A stretch of DNA of 64,000 nt. Source: Armigeres subalbatus (taxonomy: Eukaryota; Arthropoda; Insecta; Diptera; Culicidae). The notes under the pieces were generated by a model, which saw only the letters and a program-made list of their open reading frames with translations, did not search any database and was not told the origin of the DNA. Position numbers and translations under genes: made by a program. The stretch lies in the NCBI RefSeq assembly GCF_024139115.2, contig NC_085140.1, positions 155,398,452-155,462,451 on the forward strand, given 5' to 3'. Positions 43,071 through 54,875 of this stretch are shown piece by piece (the first letter of the stretch is position 1; the number at the start of each line of letters is the position of its first letter).

Positions 43071-43787
43071 ATGGAGGTGCGGAAGCGAGTCAACGAGCTT
43101 TACGACTTCGTGTAGGACAAACACAATGTCCACACTAAGATAAAGGTTCTAGTGACTAGCATCAAATCCGCGGTTAAAGCTTTCGAACACGAACAGAAAG
43201 CTCTCAAAAGAAGAGCTTTAGCAGCAGAAAAAACGCTGAGAGAGGGAGCGTAGCATACAGCAGACACGCAGCAGACACTAATGAGCATCCAAAATACTCG
43301 CACAGAAAAGCGAAGCAGGGACTCACCAGGAGAGCAGGAAGTCCCGAAGAAGAAGCGGAACATGCACGACTGTGCTAGCGTACTAGAGGATGACGTCAAG
43401 AACGGTGATTGGCAAACCGTGGAAAGCCAGCGAGAGAAGAGGAAGAAGCAAAAGGAACAGAAGAAGAGAGTCAAGGGCGACGCCCTGATCATCGAAGCGA
43501 GCGATAGGACGACATATGCAGCAATCCAAAGGAAAGTAAGAGAAAACCCGGAGCTCAAGGACTTGCGTGAGAAAGTAATGAGGACTAGGCGTACCCAGAA
43601 GAGGGAGTTACTGTTCGAGCTGAAGAAAGATCCTATGATCAAAAGCTCGGCCTTCCGGGAGCTCGATGCCAATTCATTGGGCAGTGAAGCAAACGTAAGA
43701 GCTCTAACACAGAAGGCAGCAGTCGAATGCAGAGACCTGGATGAGTTTACGTCGAAAGCCGAACTGAGGGAGGCTCTCTTCAAATAA
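43071..43787 (+). pseudogene. R1-like LINE ORF1 (gag-like), two stops
   Basis: The frame starts MEVRKRVNELYDFV and runs 238 codons, with TAG at 43113 and at 43251. The middle is strongly basic (SQREKRKKQKEQKKRVKG) with a KKKR nuclear-signal-like stretch. The C-terminal part has ALIIEASDRTTYAAIQRKV, LKDLREKVMRTRRTQK, ELLFELKK and AFRELDANSLGSEANVRAL, which resemble the RNA-recognition-like domain of gag-like ORF1 proteins. The CCHC zinc knuckles expected next are missing: the sequence passes within ten bases into the endonuclease. Normal role: RNA-binding protein of the retrotransposon particle. Confidence 0.75.
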
Positions 43788-43797
43788 CGGCAACTGG

Positions 43798-44330
43798 GTG
43801 GCGGACTCATCGGGGATTGAGGCTATCCAAATGATGGGCAAATTCCCTATTCAAGAAGTGGTAGGTAGCGAAGGTTTTGTTGTCGCCAAAATCAACGGGA
43901 TCTTCGTGTATAGCTGCTACGCACCCCCAAGGTGGACTTTAGAGCAGTATAACCGGATGCTGGATGCACTCACGGAGAAACTGACTGGCCTAAAACCCGT
44001 AATCATCGAAGGCGACTTCAATGCTTGGGCAGTGGCATGGGGAAGCAGGCTGACCAACGCCAGAGGTCACAATTTGCTGCAGGCTTTTGCGAAGCTGGAA
44101 GTTAGACTGGGCAACGAAGGTACCGTTAGTACATTCCGCAGAGACAGCAGGGAGCCTATCATTTACGTGACGTTTTGCAGCCCGTCGCCGGTGAGAAACA
44201 TGAGCTAGAGAGTTTGTGAGGACTACACTCATAGTGATCACCAAGCTATCCGGTATAATGTTGGAACACGGCTACCGACGACTCGGATACTGATAAGGAC
44301 TACCTGACGAATATGAAAGACGAAGAACTT
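43798..44330 (+). pseudogene. R1-like LINE endonuclease domain, N-terminus missing
   Basis: An apurinic-like endonuclease frame: GIEAIQMMGKFPIQEVV, VFVYSCYAPPRWTLEQYN, VIIEGDFNAWAVAWGS (catalytic D and N, GDFNAW at 44011-44028), FAKLEVRLGNEGTVSTFRR, VTFCSP, then a stop at 44206 and, still in frame, YTHSDHQAIRYN (the SDH catalytic histidine). The first 60-70 residues, with the metal-binding N and E, are deleted. The domain nicks the target DNA in intact elements. Confidence 0.8.
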
Positions 44331-44339
44331 TGACAAGTA

Positions 44340-45000
44340 GGTTTTCATCGAAGCACTTCGAGTTGACAGCAACAAATCTGGAAGCAGATGCACTGACGGA
44401 AACGTTAGCGAGGGCATGCGATGTGTCAATGCCAAGGAAACTGGAGCCATTGGACAGCCGACGCCCAAATTACTGGTGGAACGAATCTCTAGCCAATCTT
44501 CGTGCTGCATGTCTCAGGACCAGGAGAAGTTTTCAGAGGGCAAGATCTGAAACGGTAAGAGAAGATCCGGGAAGCTAGAGCGGCTTTCAAACGGGAGATC
44601 AAAGTCAGCAAGTACAAGTGCTTCAAGCAGCTGTGCCAAGAAGCTGACGCTGATCCTTGGGGCAATGCTTATCGTTTCGCAATAACGAATATCAGGGGAC
44701 CAGCGACGCCAGCGGAGATGTGTCCGGACAAGCTGAAGATCATCGTGGACGGTCTTTTCCCGCAGCATGATTCTACGACGTGGCCGCATACACCGTACGA
44801 AGATGAAGACCGAGTCACCATTGCAGGTATGCAAGTCTCCAACGACGAGCTGTCATCAGTGGCGAATGGTCTGAAGATGAAGAAAGCTCCGGTTCCGGAT
44901 GGAATTCCAAACGTGGCTCTAAAAACTGCGATACTGGCGTTTCCAGATTTGTTTCTGGATGGTACTGCAGAAATGCCTAGTAGATGGCTACTTTTCGGAT
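44340..45000 (+). pseudogene. R1-like LINE ORF2, linker and RT N-terminal part
   Basis: Reads LEADALTETLARACDVSMPR, YWWNESLANLRAACLR, then after a frameshift REARAAFKREIKVSKYKCFK, FAITNIRGPATPAEM, LKMKKAPVPDGIPNVALK (the K-A-P-G-D-G-I-P block with a changed second position) and EMPSRW. It leads into the RT ORF at 45003. Confidence 0.75.
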
Positions 45001-45002
45001 AA

Positions 45003-45827
45003 GTGGAAGATCCAGAAACTGGTGTTGCTGGAAAACCGTCGGGGAATCCAGCATCGTATAGGCCCATATGCCTGCTGGATACACTAGGGAAGCTTCTGGA
45101 AAGGATTATCCTTAATCGGCTGACGCAGTTCACGGCGGGCGAGATCGGCTTATGGGAGAAGCAGTTCGGATTCCGGAAAGGCAGATCGACGGTGGATGCA
45201 ATTAAGGCGGTCGTTAAAGTGGCAGAGAAAGCATCCAAGAAAAAGAGGTGCGGCAATCGGTTCTGCGCCGTAGTAACGATTGGCGTCAAAAACGCGTTTA
45301 ACAGTGCCAGCTGGGAGGCCATAGCCGCAGCGTTGCATGGAACGCGAATCCCTGGCTATTTGTATAGAATACTTAAGAGCTACTTCCAAAACCGGATTCA
45401 GGTCTACGATACGAATTGGGGGCAAAAGTCAATTACTGTTACGGCGGGTGTTCCGCAAGGCTCCATACTCGGCCCAATGCTGTGGAACGTTATGTACAAC
45501 GGGGGGTTAAAGCTGAAGTTGCTTAAAGGCGTGAAGATCTTCGAATTCGCGAATGATGTCGTCCTAACGAAAACCGGAGAGTCGCCGGAAGAGGTAGAAA
45601 TGCTGGTGGCGGAGACGACCAACGCAGTTGAAAACTGGATGAATGGAGTCAAGCTGCAGCTTGCTCACCACAAAACAGAAGTGATGCTGGTCAGTAACTA
45701 CCAAATCATACAGCGAATGCAGATTATCGTCGGAGAGCACTACATACCGTCTGTGCAGGCTTTGAGACATCTAGAAGTGATGATCGACGACCGTTTGAAT
45801 TTCAACACCCATGTCGACTATTCCTGA
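45003..45827 (+). pseudogene. R1-like LINE reverse transcriptase core
   Basis: Largest surviving frame, 274 codons: SGNPASYRPICLLDTLGKL (motif 1), FGFRKGRSTVDAI (2), NRFCAVVTIGVKNAFN (motif A, where the usual D-x-x-x-A-F has G for D), VTAGVPQGSILGPMLWN (4), IFEFANDVVL (motif C, FADD changed to FAND at 45546-45557), LAHHKTEVMLVS and LEVMIDDRLNF. Both catalytic aspartate positions are altered, so polymerisation would be lost even without the flanking frame breaks. The first ATG is internal. Confidence 0.85.
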
Positions 45828-46235
45828 GAGAAGGCGGCTAAGATGGTCACTGCGCTTACAAGGATCATGCCGAACGTCGGTGGTCCGAAAGGCAGCATTA
45901 GGCGTCTTCTGGCGACAGTATCATCCTCGATACTAAAGTACGGAGCTCCAGCCTGGGGAGCTGCACTGAAGACTAAACATAACCGGAGTAAGCTAAATAG
46001 CGTGTTTCGTCTAATGGTCATTCGAGTCGCGAGTGCGTACCGAACCATTTCGTCCGAGGCAGTTTGCGTTATCGCAGGGATAATTCTAATCTGCATAACT
46101 CTAGCAGAGGATATCCAGTGCTACCTGCGGTAAGCAGAGTCGTGACGCAAATACTGTCAGAGCTGCAGCGTCGATGGAGCAGGGACCAGCAAATAAGCGT
46201 CGGTTTGGAGGGAAATCCAGCACAATGAGCAGTGT
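45828..46235 (+). pseudogene. R1-like LINE ORF2 thumb and truncated C-terminus
   Basis: After a stop at 45825, KMVTALTRIMPNVGGPKGS, SSILKYGAPAWGAAL and RVASAYRTISSEAVCVIAG follow. The sequence then goes to LSELQRRWSRDQQI. The WTHRLIP and zinc-knuckle region present in the 23.6-kb copy is deleted. The end near 46235 runs into another repeat. Confidence 0.75.
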
Positions 46236-46658
46236 CAGGAAGTCAGGAGGATTCGAGTGAGGAAGTTTGTGGCACGACCGCCGAGGGATCGAGACAACGT
46301 TGCAGTGGAACTCAGCAAGCCAGTCGGCGAACTAGCCGGGCCTTTTATCAAAAGTTCATTTTTGGAGTAAATCTATACCCTTTCGGTACAACTTTGTTGT
46401 ACGAGAAAGACAAAAAGCAATCAAACTGAGCGTTTTTCCATAGATGACCCCTTCTTTAGAAGCGTTCAAAGTTCATGGAAAAATAATCAATTTTATTTAT
46501 TTTTTTTTTTTAAACTTTATTTAGGTGTTTTTTGCCTTTCTCGTATACTAAGTATACGGTAAAGGCTATATGATCGCTCCAAAAACAAACTTTTTATAGA
46601 AGGCCCGGAGACCCATAGTGTTATATACCAATCGACTCAGTTCGACGAATTGAGGTGA

Positions 46659-46820
<162 letters not shown>

Positions 46821-47345
46821 CGCAAAACTACTCAAACTTACCCTCAACCGATTTGCTCGCAACAAATTGCATTCGACGCAGAATCCTGTCCCATTGTTTC
46901 CTATTTGAAATTGGCCAGATCGGACTATGGGATCAAAAGTTATGGCCAAAATACAAATTCATACGAAAAAATCGCGTAAAAAATGTCACTCATTTTTCGG
47001 GCACTTATCTTCAACCGATTTGCTCATAACAAGTTGCATTCGACGCAGATTCCTGTCCCATTGTTTCCTATTGAAAATTGGCCATATCGGACCATGGGAT
47101 CGAAAATTATACCATTTTTTTTATGGAAAAATCGCTAAAAAAACTCACTCATTTTTCAGGCACTTTTCCTCAACCGATTTGCTCGCATTAAATTGCATTC
47201 GACGCAGAATGTCTCATATTTTCTTATTGAAAATTGGCCAGATCGGACTATGGGCTTAGATGTTATGGTCAAATTACTATTTATTGTGAAAAAGAGTTCG
47301 AAAAAGTCTAGCTCACTTTTTTAGCACTTAGACTTCATCTATTCC

Positions 47346-47451
47346 CCAAGCAACACAAGTTCAACAAATCTGGTTGCAGTAACCATATTGTGACTGAATC
47401 CGGTCATATATAAGTTACTGTGATTGATGTGCAATATGTGTGCTTCTCAGG
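47346..47451. mobile_element. copy of the GCAGCACAC short repeat
   Basis: CCCCAAGCAACACAAGTTC at the left and ATATGTGTGCTTCTCAGG at the right, with GAATCCGGTCATATATAAGTT between, match 24788-24877. It interrupts the 160-bp monomer between ATC and TCGCTCGCA. Confidence 0.6.
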
Positions 47452-47742
47452 TCGCTCGCAAAAGTTTCATTCGACGCAGAATCTTGTCCCATTGTTTTCT
47501 ATTGAAAATTGGCTAGATCGGACTATGGGATCGGAAGTTATGGCCGAAACACCATTTTTGCCTTTTTATACGAAAAGGCAGTATGTTCGCTCCAAAACCA
47601 AACTTTTACAGAAAGCCTGGAGACTCATAGTGTTAAGCTCGACGAACTGCGATGATGTCTCTGTGTGTGTGTGTGCGCACCAAAAGTGCGAAAAGTTTAG
47701 CTCACTTTTTTGGAACTTATCCTCAACCGATATAATTCCAAC

Positions 47743-47919
47743 TATAGATAGTGGACTATATAGATGAGCGAAAGCATGGCTGAGTCGATTTTTCTGCCCG
47801 TGCACTCGCGCATATGACGTCACAGCCCTTAACGTTTCCATTGAAATCGTGACGTCATGCTCGTTTGGAGACACGTTTGACAGTTCGTTTGGAGACATCT
47901 ATATATTCCACTATCTATA
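47743..47919. mobile_element. 177-bp hAT-type MITE with perfect 8-bp TSD
   Basis: ATTCCAAC occurs at 47735-47742 and 47920-47927. The ends TATAGATAGTGGACTATATAG and the complement of CTATATATTCCACTATCTATA pair over 24 bases. Removing it restores the surrounding monomer (CCGATATAATTCCAAC joined to AAGTTTCATTCG). An 8-bp duplication is the hAT mark. No ORF. Confidence 0.9.
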
Positions 47920-48479
47920 ATTCCAACAAGTTTCATTCGACGCGGAATCCTGTCGTATTGTTTTCTATTAAAAATTTGGACCATGGGCACAGAAATTATG
48001 GCCAAAATATACTATGTGCTATAAAAAGCGAGTAAAAAAGTCTAGCTGACTTTTAATGGACTTACCCTCAACCGATTTACTCACAACAAATTGCATTAGA
48101 CGCGGAATCCTGTTCTATTATTTTCTATTGAAAGTTGGCCAGATTTGACTATTACCTTAGAAATTATGGCCAAAATACTTTTTGCCTTTCTTGTGCAACA
48201 AAGTTGTACCGAAAGGCTATAATTTCTTTCCGAAAACGAACTATCGGATGCTTCCACACTAATACACTTCCCTCCCTCTTCATACGGGAGTTTGGCAGAA
48301 AGACGGTCATGAGATTTATATCATTACAAATATTGCCCTCCGCTCGCTTGATGGGAATGACATTTTCGTTTTCTTTTTGTGTAGTCGGAGCTTCGGTTCA
48401 ATTTACATCCAAAAGTGATATCCTTAAAATATATGACTTGGTAAAATAAAACAGGGGTATGTACGTCAAAAAGTTTGGA

Positions 48480-48785
48480 AAGGAAACAAAAATTTCGAAA
48501 TTCTTATTAGCATATTGTAGATCAAGCTGAAAACCGAACCGAGGTTTCGCGACAATCGCATTTTTTCGCATTTCCGGATGTTGCAACTGCATCGCGAGTA
48601 GTGCGCAACTGTGCCATAGTCGGGTACCACTCGCGATGCAGTCGCCACATCCGGGAATGGGACAAAATATGATTTTCGGGTTTCAACTGGATCTACAATA
48701 TCTTTGCCATAAATAATCTGATTTTCATAGAACGGACAAAGAAATTTGTCTTTTTTACTCCTAGCTACTAGCTCATCTATTTTCA
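48480..48785. repeat. long imperfect hairpin
   Basis: CGGATGTTGCAACTGCATCG (48576-48595) pairs with CGATGCAGTCGCCACATCCG (48635-48654). Pairing then extends outwards through TATTGTAGATC and its complement for about 110 bases per arm. It closes with GAAAGGCACCATCACCGCTAG, probably the right end of the composite repeat. Confidence 0.7.
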
Positions 48786-48879
48786 AGCACACACATTTTA
48801 CGAAGGTCGAGAAAGGCACCATCACCGCTAGGTGGATTAATCTGGGTTTTTAATTCTAGATTAAGTTCAACACCGAGTC

Positions 48880-49145
48880 AATTTTATTGTTTTTTTTTGT
48901 ATTTTTTTTATGGAAATTTCCTTATCTTTTTATTGCTCTTTATTGATTATTTTGTGGAAAATTTTCAAGTTTTTGTGGAAAATCTTCTAATTGTTTATTA
49001 CTAATATTGATTTACTTATGGACATTTTGAATTTTCCGTGGAACATTTTGATTTCTGTATGGAAATTTTTCCTTTCATAATTGTAATTTTTGCTTTTGAA
49101 AAGGAAATTTATTTTTGTTTTGTGGAAAATTATCAATTGTAAATT
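48880..49145. repeat. degenerate TGGAAATTTTT repeat
   Basis: TGTGGAAAATTTTCAAG, TGTGGAAAATCTTCTAA, TATGGAAATTTTTCC and similar words recur at about 30-base spacing. Confidence 0.55.
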
Positions 49146-49869
49146 TATACCCTGATGTATTTTAGACCCCATTCCCCCCTAAAACCTGTGATATCATTAT
49201 TGAAGGACCCCTGTTGCGGCTGCCAGTAGGATTTTTTTTGTTTCTTTATTAACTGATCACTAACTGCCAGTAGGACTTGCTACGGTTTGCATAGTCAGCT
49301 AAAGTCTCGCAGCTTACAGACACGCAGTGTTGTCTTCCACTTTGCATTAGCATGAGCATTATAACCTCCAACAATTCGTAGTTGCTACTCCGTGATTGGT
49401 GAGAACTAGCGAAAGTGTACAGAGAACCAAATGAATGGAGATTGGGATTAACTATTAATGTATACACGTTTCGGAAGCTCCAATTTTTTTAGTCAATAAC
49501 GGCGCCGGTCACGTCCTTACGGTCATATAGGAAGGGAAGTATTGTTAGTTCGACTTTCGTTGCTACAAGAGACAAAGTATACCTCTGAATCTCCACTATT
49601 GTCTTGGGATTGAAAATAATGATAGTTATAAAGGATATTCTACCAAGATTCTCCTCGGTAAGCGATGCGATCTATGGGATGGGATACAAATACGCGCATT
49701 GATAATACTCTACTCACGTTCATACCTACCAAACCGGCGTGTAACCTAAAATACGACCATACGCGCACTAGCTAATTAATTTTACAAAGCAGAACAAATT
49801 ATTCCGAATGATCGCGCGATCGTTCTGCGCACTTCTCGAAATATAAAAGCACACTAAAAATAATTCAAT
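49146..49869. other. non-coding, no feature seen
   Basis: CTGCCAGTAGGA is duplicated 56 bases apart (49209, 49265). Nothing else is supported. Confidence 0.35.
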
Positions 49870-50262
49870 TACTGTATGGTCCATAAAAAAATGCGAAAAC
49901 ATCAAAATTATAGTTACGTAGTTACATTGTTGAGAGGCTAGTCACTTTTTTTTTTTAATTAATACATTCACTAGATACAAATGTTTTTTTTTTTCATGAT
50001 ACGTTTGCTTACACACATATATATGAATAGTAGAAAATTTCAACTTTTAACTTTTCAAAACGTCCTAAGTAACATTTTTTCATGATTTAATTTGATTAAT
50101 GCAATAAAAAGCTTTCATATTGGTATGTTGATTGCAATATTCAAATTAAATCATGAAAAAATGTTACTTAGGACCTTTTGAAAAGTTAAGCGAAAAATAA
50201 CCATTTAATGTACAAAAACATAAGTTAAAAAATATTTTCGCATTTTTTTATGGGCCATACTG
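49870..50262. mobile_element. MITE with nested palindrome, copy 1
   Basis: The outer ends (ACTGTATGGTCCATAAAAAAAT and the complement of TTTTTTTATGGGCCATACTGT) form an inverted repeat. Inside, 50046-50100 and 50133-50190 form a second hairpin containing CTTTTCAAAACGTCCTAAGT and its complement. The same inner hairpin and outer block are at 57990-58245. Confidence 0.75.
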
Positions 50263-50784
50263 TACCAGTCGTTCAAAGCAGAACAATTTTTATTTTTTCA
50301 AAATTGGTTGTAAATAAAATGGAGTCGTTGGGAAAGTTGTCAGAAATAATGCACAGAGCAGCTTTGTCATAGACACAACGGATCTATATATTGAAACGAA
50401 CAAAGTATGACTTAATTTTAGATAATAGGTCATTTAATCCTATAAAACTGGCAAACAATGAAGAACTTTGCATGGTTGAATTTTTGAGGTCAACGATGTT
50501 TTAGAAACTTATTCAGCACATAAAAAGCATTCAACTAAAAAATCATAACAATAATTTCAATTTATAGAAGGAAATTAGGGGTTTGCGATCATCAATATAG
50601 CATATTTTTAACACCAAAATATCTCGCAAGGTTGCACTGAAAACACTCATATGACACCATGTGAAGGACAACATGGATGCAAAGGAATTTAGTTTAGTTA
50701 GTTAGTTTAGAAATCCAAATAAAAATTCGGCCACATGATTTATTATCCTCAATTTCAGTCAGTTTTTTTTCGAGTGTCAATTAT
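50263..50784. other. non-coding, no feature seen
   Basis: AT-rich. A short TTAGTTTAGTTAGTTAGTTTAG run at 50688-50709 is the only pattern. Confidence 0.35.
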
Positions 50785-51017
50785 CGAAGGCACACGCTAT
50801 GTTTAAAGGCAACTATTTCTACCCTAAAAACTTCATTTGATTTTTTTAAATTTTTTGAAACAAGTTATATAAAATCCAACCATTATTTTTTTCTTCCTGA
50901 TTCTTTAAGAAACATTTTCATATAAAAACATTTTCCATATGATGAAAACAGTAGAAGTTATATTAAAATTACTGCCGTTTTAAATGAACTTAAGGTTTAT
51001 TATGAATAGATATTGAG

Positions 51018-51120
51018 CCTTCCTCAGCCGTGCGGTAAGATGCACCGCTACACTGCAAGACCATGCTAAAAGTGGCTATGATATGCCAGAGTGGTTGATG
51101 TAATGCCAATAAGAAGAAGT
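51018..51120 (+). mobile_element. Feilai-like SINE relic
   Basis: CCTTCCTCAGCCGTGCGGTAAG and GCAAGACCATGCTAAA are joined directly to GTTGATGTAATGCCAATAAG and AAGAAG. The B box and body are deleted, while head and tail survive. Confidence 0.75.
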
Positions 51121-51229
51121 ATTATTGAATTTAAGAACATAATATCACTTTTTAACATTTCAAATCAACAAATCAGCAAAAATTAAAACGAACTAGTTCA
51201 ACGTTTTTATGTTCTGTATTTCAAACTTG

Positions 51230-51931
51230 ATTTAGCCTCAATGTGACCACTTGTATATGCTACCATCGTGGATAACAGTTTACTTGCATTCTGTTCGTGG
51301 TTATCTGGCATTTTCTAGTTTTGCTAAATAGTATGAAAATTTCCGTGGATGGCTTCCGTTGTTTGATCCGTGTACTTTGTAAGGCCTCTCTGTGATGCGC
51401 TCACAAAATTCAAGAACATGGAATTGCAAAATATGAAATTTTTCGGTGATTGGTAACCCGGCTGCTATCCAACTGTCACAAAAAGCTCGTATGGCGTCTG
51501 AATAGAAGTCCAAAAATTTTACACTAAAACAACAATCAACTACCTGTGGTAGACTCTCCAATACTTTATAATAACCATTGTATTATTTTCCTTTCAAAAC
51601 ACCCCGTTTAACTAAAAGACTTCGGCAGTAACGCCCAGTGAAACCAAGTTAACGTGATGGATTAAATTACCCTCTGCTGTCCAGACTTTAGATTTGTCTT
51701 GATGGTTTTATTGTTCCAGGCCACAGGGCCGAGAATTTGGTAGACCAATAATCCCACAAGCGCTGGAGGAGGGGTTTTGTCTAAAATTTTGTCATAGTCT
51801 CCTCCTTCCAGAAGATGATTATAAACACAATTGAAATATAATCGAGCATCTTTCTTGATCTGTCCAACGTTGAATTCTGTTTCTATGGTAATAAGTGGAC
51901 GGTGCTGGGTTGCTGTTTTTTTAATAGACAC
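51230..51931 (-). pseudogene. transposase remnant, family not assigned
   Basis: Minus-strand blocks in order: RPLITIETEFNVGQIKKDAR, YNHLLEGGDYDKILDKTPPP and ALVGLLVYQILGPVAWN (51931-51680). Then, after stops, SVKFLDFYSDAIRAFCDSW, LPITEKFHILQFHVLEFCER (about 51490-51410), and in the next frame YTDQTTEAIHGNFHTI and NHEQNASKLLSTMVAYTSG (51390-51250). The K-F-H...FH...C then Q-TE-IH-F order looks like a conserved C-terminal domain of a DNA-transposon protein, but I cannot name the superfamily. The long-TIR setting supports a transposase. At least one frameshift and three stops are present. Confidence 0.6.
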
Positions 51932-52606
51932 GTATGAGATATGCAGCTACACAAGAATTCGCTATCGAAAAATAAAATATATTTTCGGTGTCAACAGTAT
52001 TTCTAACTTCTGCTACTTTCATCATATGAAAAATGTTTTCATATGAAAATGTTTCTTGAAGCATCAGGAAAAAAAATTATTGGTTGGATTTTATATAACT
52101 TGTTTCAAAAAATTAAAAAAAATAAATCAAATAAGGTTTTTAGGGTAAAATTATTACCTTAAATAGTAAAAATGTCAAATTTTCACCGATGAAATATTTT
52201 AATCGACACAGATCCTTAAACTAGAGGTCAAAAACTATGATCTAACGGCTTAACATCCGAGGTGCATTCACTTTGCATAATAGTTGCCTTTAAACATAGC
52301 GTGAGGCATGACTACACTCACACCTCAACTCCGATCCACACATCGAATCCTCCTGATAGTGGTGCAAGTTCTGGTAGTGAACTAAGGACTTCTTTTCCTT
52401 CCGAGAAAAGCTGTTAACCGTATTACATCTTACAAAATGTTGATAAGATAGAACTCGGGTTCAAATGAATTTCGAATGTTTTAATTCAGCTGAGAAATGT
52501 GAAAAATGTTAAGCTTCAGGACACGTAGAATTGAACATCTATGCTCATTAAGCGTGGAACAAATGTTTCTATATATAGAAGAGGCATTTCTGTTTTTTAA
52601 CTCGTA

Positions 52607-52686
52607 TACTGCCGTTAATCGCATATCTGTCCCACCTTTGCTGGGTTTCCTATTCATATGGGACAAATATGCGATTCACGGCAGGA
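52607..52686. mobile_element. short palindromic MITE (copy 2), TA target
   Basis: TACTGCCGTTAATCGCATATC and the complement of ATATGCGATTCACGGCAGGA pair over 29 bases, and TA lies outside both ends (52605-52606, 52687-52688). Same family as 5870-5953. Confidence 0.75.
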
Positions 52687-52688
52687 TA

Positions 52689-54875
52689 CCAATAACAAAG
52701 CCACATAGTGCCAAATTGCTGTGTTTAAATTATACTGCGGAGATGCATTACGGTTGTTTGTATAAAAAATAATAATCTCAAAAATGAACCGCATTATTTT
52801 TCATCCGCAAAGTCGATTTCCATAAATAATAACGAGTTGAATTGTGTTAGTTGATTGATGCGATATAGACTGCAGAAAGTAGATCAATGGAGCCGCTGCG
52901 CTAGACAGCAGGTGAGCAAATCAATTAAACATTCATACCATCTAGAAATTGCACGGTGAAGTCACCGATAAATCTAGACGTTTGGACGCGCATTGGTACA
53001 GAGGATTAAATGGGGGGAAATCAATAGTTGGTCATTATTTAGTTTGAACTTGGTTTTAGCTTTCGAAGATAACCACGAACGAGTGTACCATAGCGATAGT
53101 CATTAAACATTTATTGGAAGTACATATAACCGTTTGCAATAGAGAAAATTAATACACGTTGCGGGATGGCGCCTTTATCGTACATAAAAATTATTTTTAC
53201 TCATCTATACACTTTTTAAATTTTTCAAATAAACGTAAATTGAAAGGTTATCTTTTTCTTATCTTAGCTGTTTTTATGGTTTTCGCCATATTATCGCTTT
53301 AGCACAGCAAACAAACTCATTTTTAATGCTTTTTTGGACCTTCGAGCGAGAAAACCATTATGCTAGTTGATATAGTTGTTGAATAATTCCCTAGCTTAGC
53401 ACTAATGAACACTGATAAGCAAGAGATTCCGATACCATTCAATAAACGTGGTCATTATATAGACAGCTGTCATGTATCTGTTAATAATCTACTGCTTTTT
53501 CCAAAAGCTATGATGCAACAGTGTATTAATCCAGAATTGCTGTATACCTAATGAATAAAACCATTTAGCAATATCGCCACATCATCGTTAGTTTCATTTT
53601 CATCATTAGGTGAACCCGATTATTAATAACTTCCGTTTATAACAAATATGTACAGCATCCATTTCGCCAACCAGTTTAAAATGTTGGGGAATTATTCCTC
53701 AGTATAAAAATAAGTGATCAAAAACAGTTAATCAAGCTCACACTCATGCATAAAAAATTGTTGTTGAAACCAACTTTATTCCGCGCCTCAAAATTGAAGC
53801 GGAAGCAAACGTCTCGTTGATGATTGTGTACAAATTTTCACCCCCCATGCCGCATGACAATGCAAACATCCTGCCTCAACTTTTCAATTTCTACTGACAT
53901 ATTTCGCCCGAAAGAAGCTGTTTGTGCGCTCAAACCGTCGACGACGAATCCGGTGGTAGGATGGCGAACAAAACACATTTCACTGCACTGTGGCGGGCGG
54001 CAATAAATCCAAACAACTCACCAATGTGGACGTTGCCAATTCGGGCGCAGCGTTTTTGGGGCAGATCGTTATTGTCTCAGATGCAGGAGGCGTGGGTTTA
54101 AAAAACGAACTTTTTTATCCGGTTCTACTTTTTTATTGTCGATGGACTTCGGATGGATATTGGTTTCAATATGCGATAGTAAACAAACGATATCAAGTGA
54201 GAAATTGCGTACTTAATTGTAAAATCGGTGATTTATGGACAACCCATGCTACATCGTTGCGTGGTAATGTTTACCATAGTAAATTGATTATGGACTTGGA
54301 TTTGAAAGCGGCATTAGAATTGATTTTTCCATGAAGACACACAAAAAGATATGATGCTGGCTTGCCGAGTTGGATTAAACACTACGAGTGCTGAAAAATC
54401 GAGTTTTGCTACGCGTTGCACACGCTATTTTTTGCAATGACCAATAATGGACTTGAAAATGATAAAACTGTACCAAAATTGTAAATTGTGATGTAAATCT
54501 TGTAAATCTTGCTGATAAATAATGTTGCTGCAAAGAACAATCATATTGTATGTTATCGTAGTCATGTTACTACTGTCCCGTATCAAATTCCCAATGCGGC
54601 TACTAGCCTCATCGCTTGTTAAGCAATTCGAACAGCAATTTCAGTTTTCTAATCCTCGCAAAAGAATGACACCAATATTTGTTTTTATGCAGATCTGCAT
54701 AGACATTTTAATTCCATTCAGTATCAACATCCAGAAGGTGGCAAAATTCGCTCTCAGTAAAAATTAAAAATAAAACTTTCAATACAGAAAACAAAATGAA
54801 GGCAATAATTTAATATACATCCCTTAGATTGAAATTGAAATTGTTTTAACTTTTGTAAACATTTGAAGATAACTA
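52689..54875. other. non-coding, one unassigned ORF
   Basis: The longest frame is 53990-54334 (+, 114 residues, MAGGNKSKQLTNV... ending LELIFP). It has no recognised domain, no repeats and no clear promoter or splice signal. It could be chance or part of an exon. The rest is AT-rich with nothing supported. Confidence 0.3.

Larger units (their letters stand above)
50785..52305 (-). mobile_element. decayed DNA transposon with long TIRs
   Basis: CACGCTATGTTTAAAGGCAAC starts the left end and, complemented, closes the right (about 52283-52303). The arms also share AAACAAGTTATATAAAATCC and ATATGATGAAA blocks over about 190 bases, the right arm carrying an extra 130-base insert. The transposase remnants between the arms read on the minus strand. 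A short SINE relic (51018-51120) is inside. Target duplication unclear. Confidence 0.7.

Noticed and set aside
53990..54334. 114-residue ORF as a host gene
   Set aside because: No recognised domain, no intron signals and AT-rich context; kept only as a remark in the feature list.
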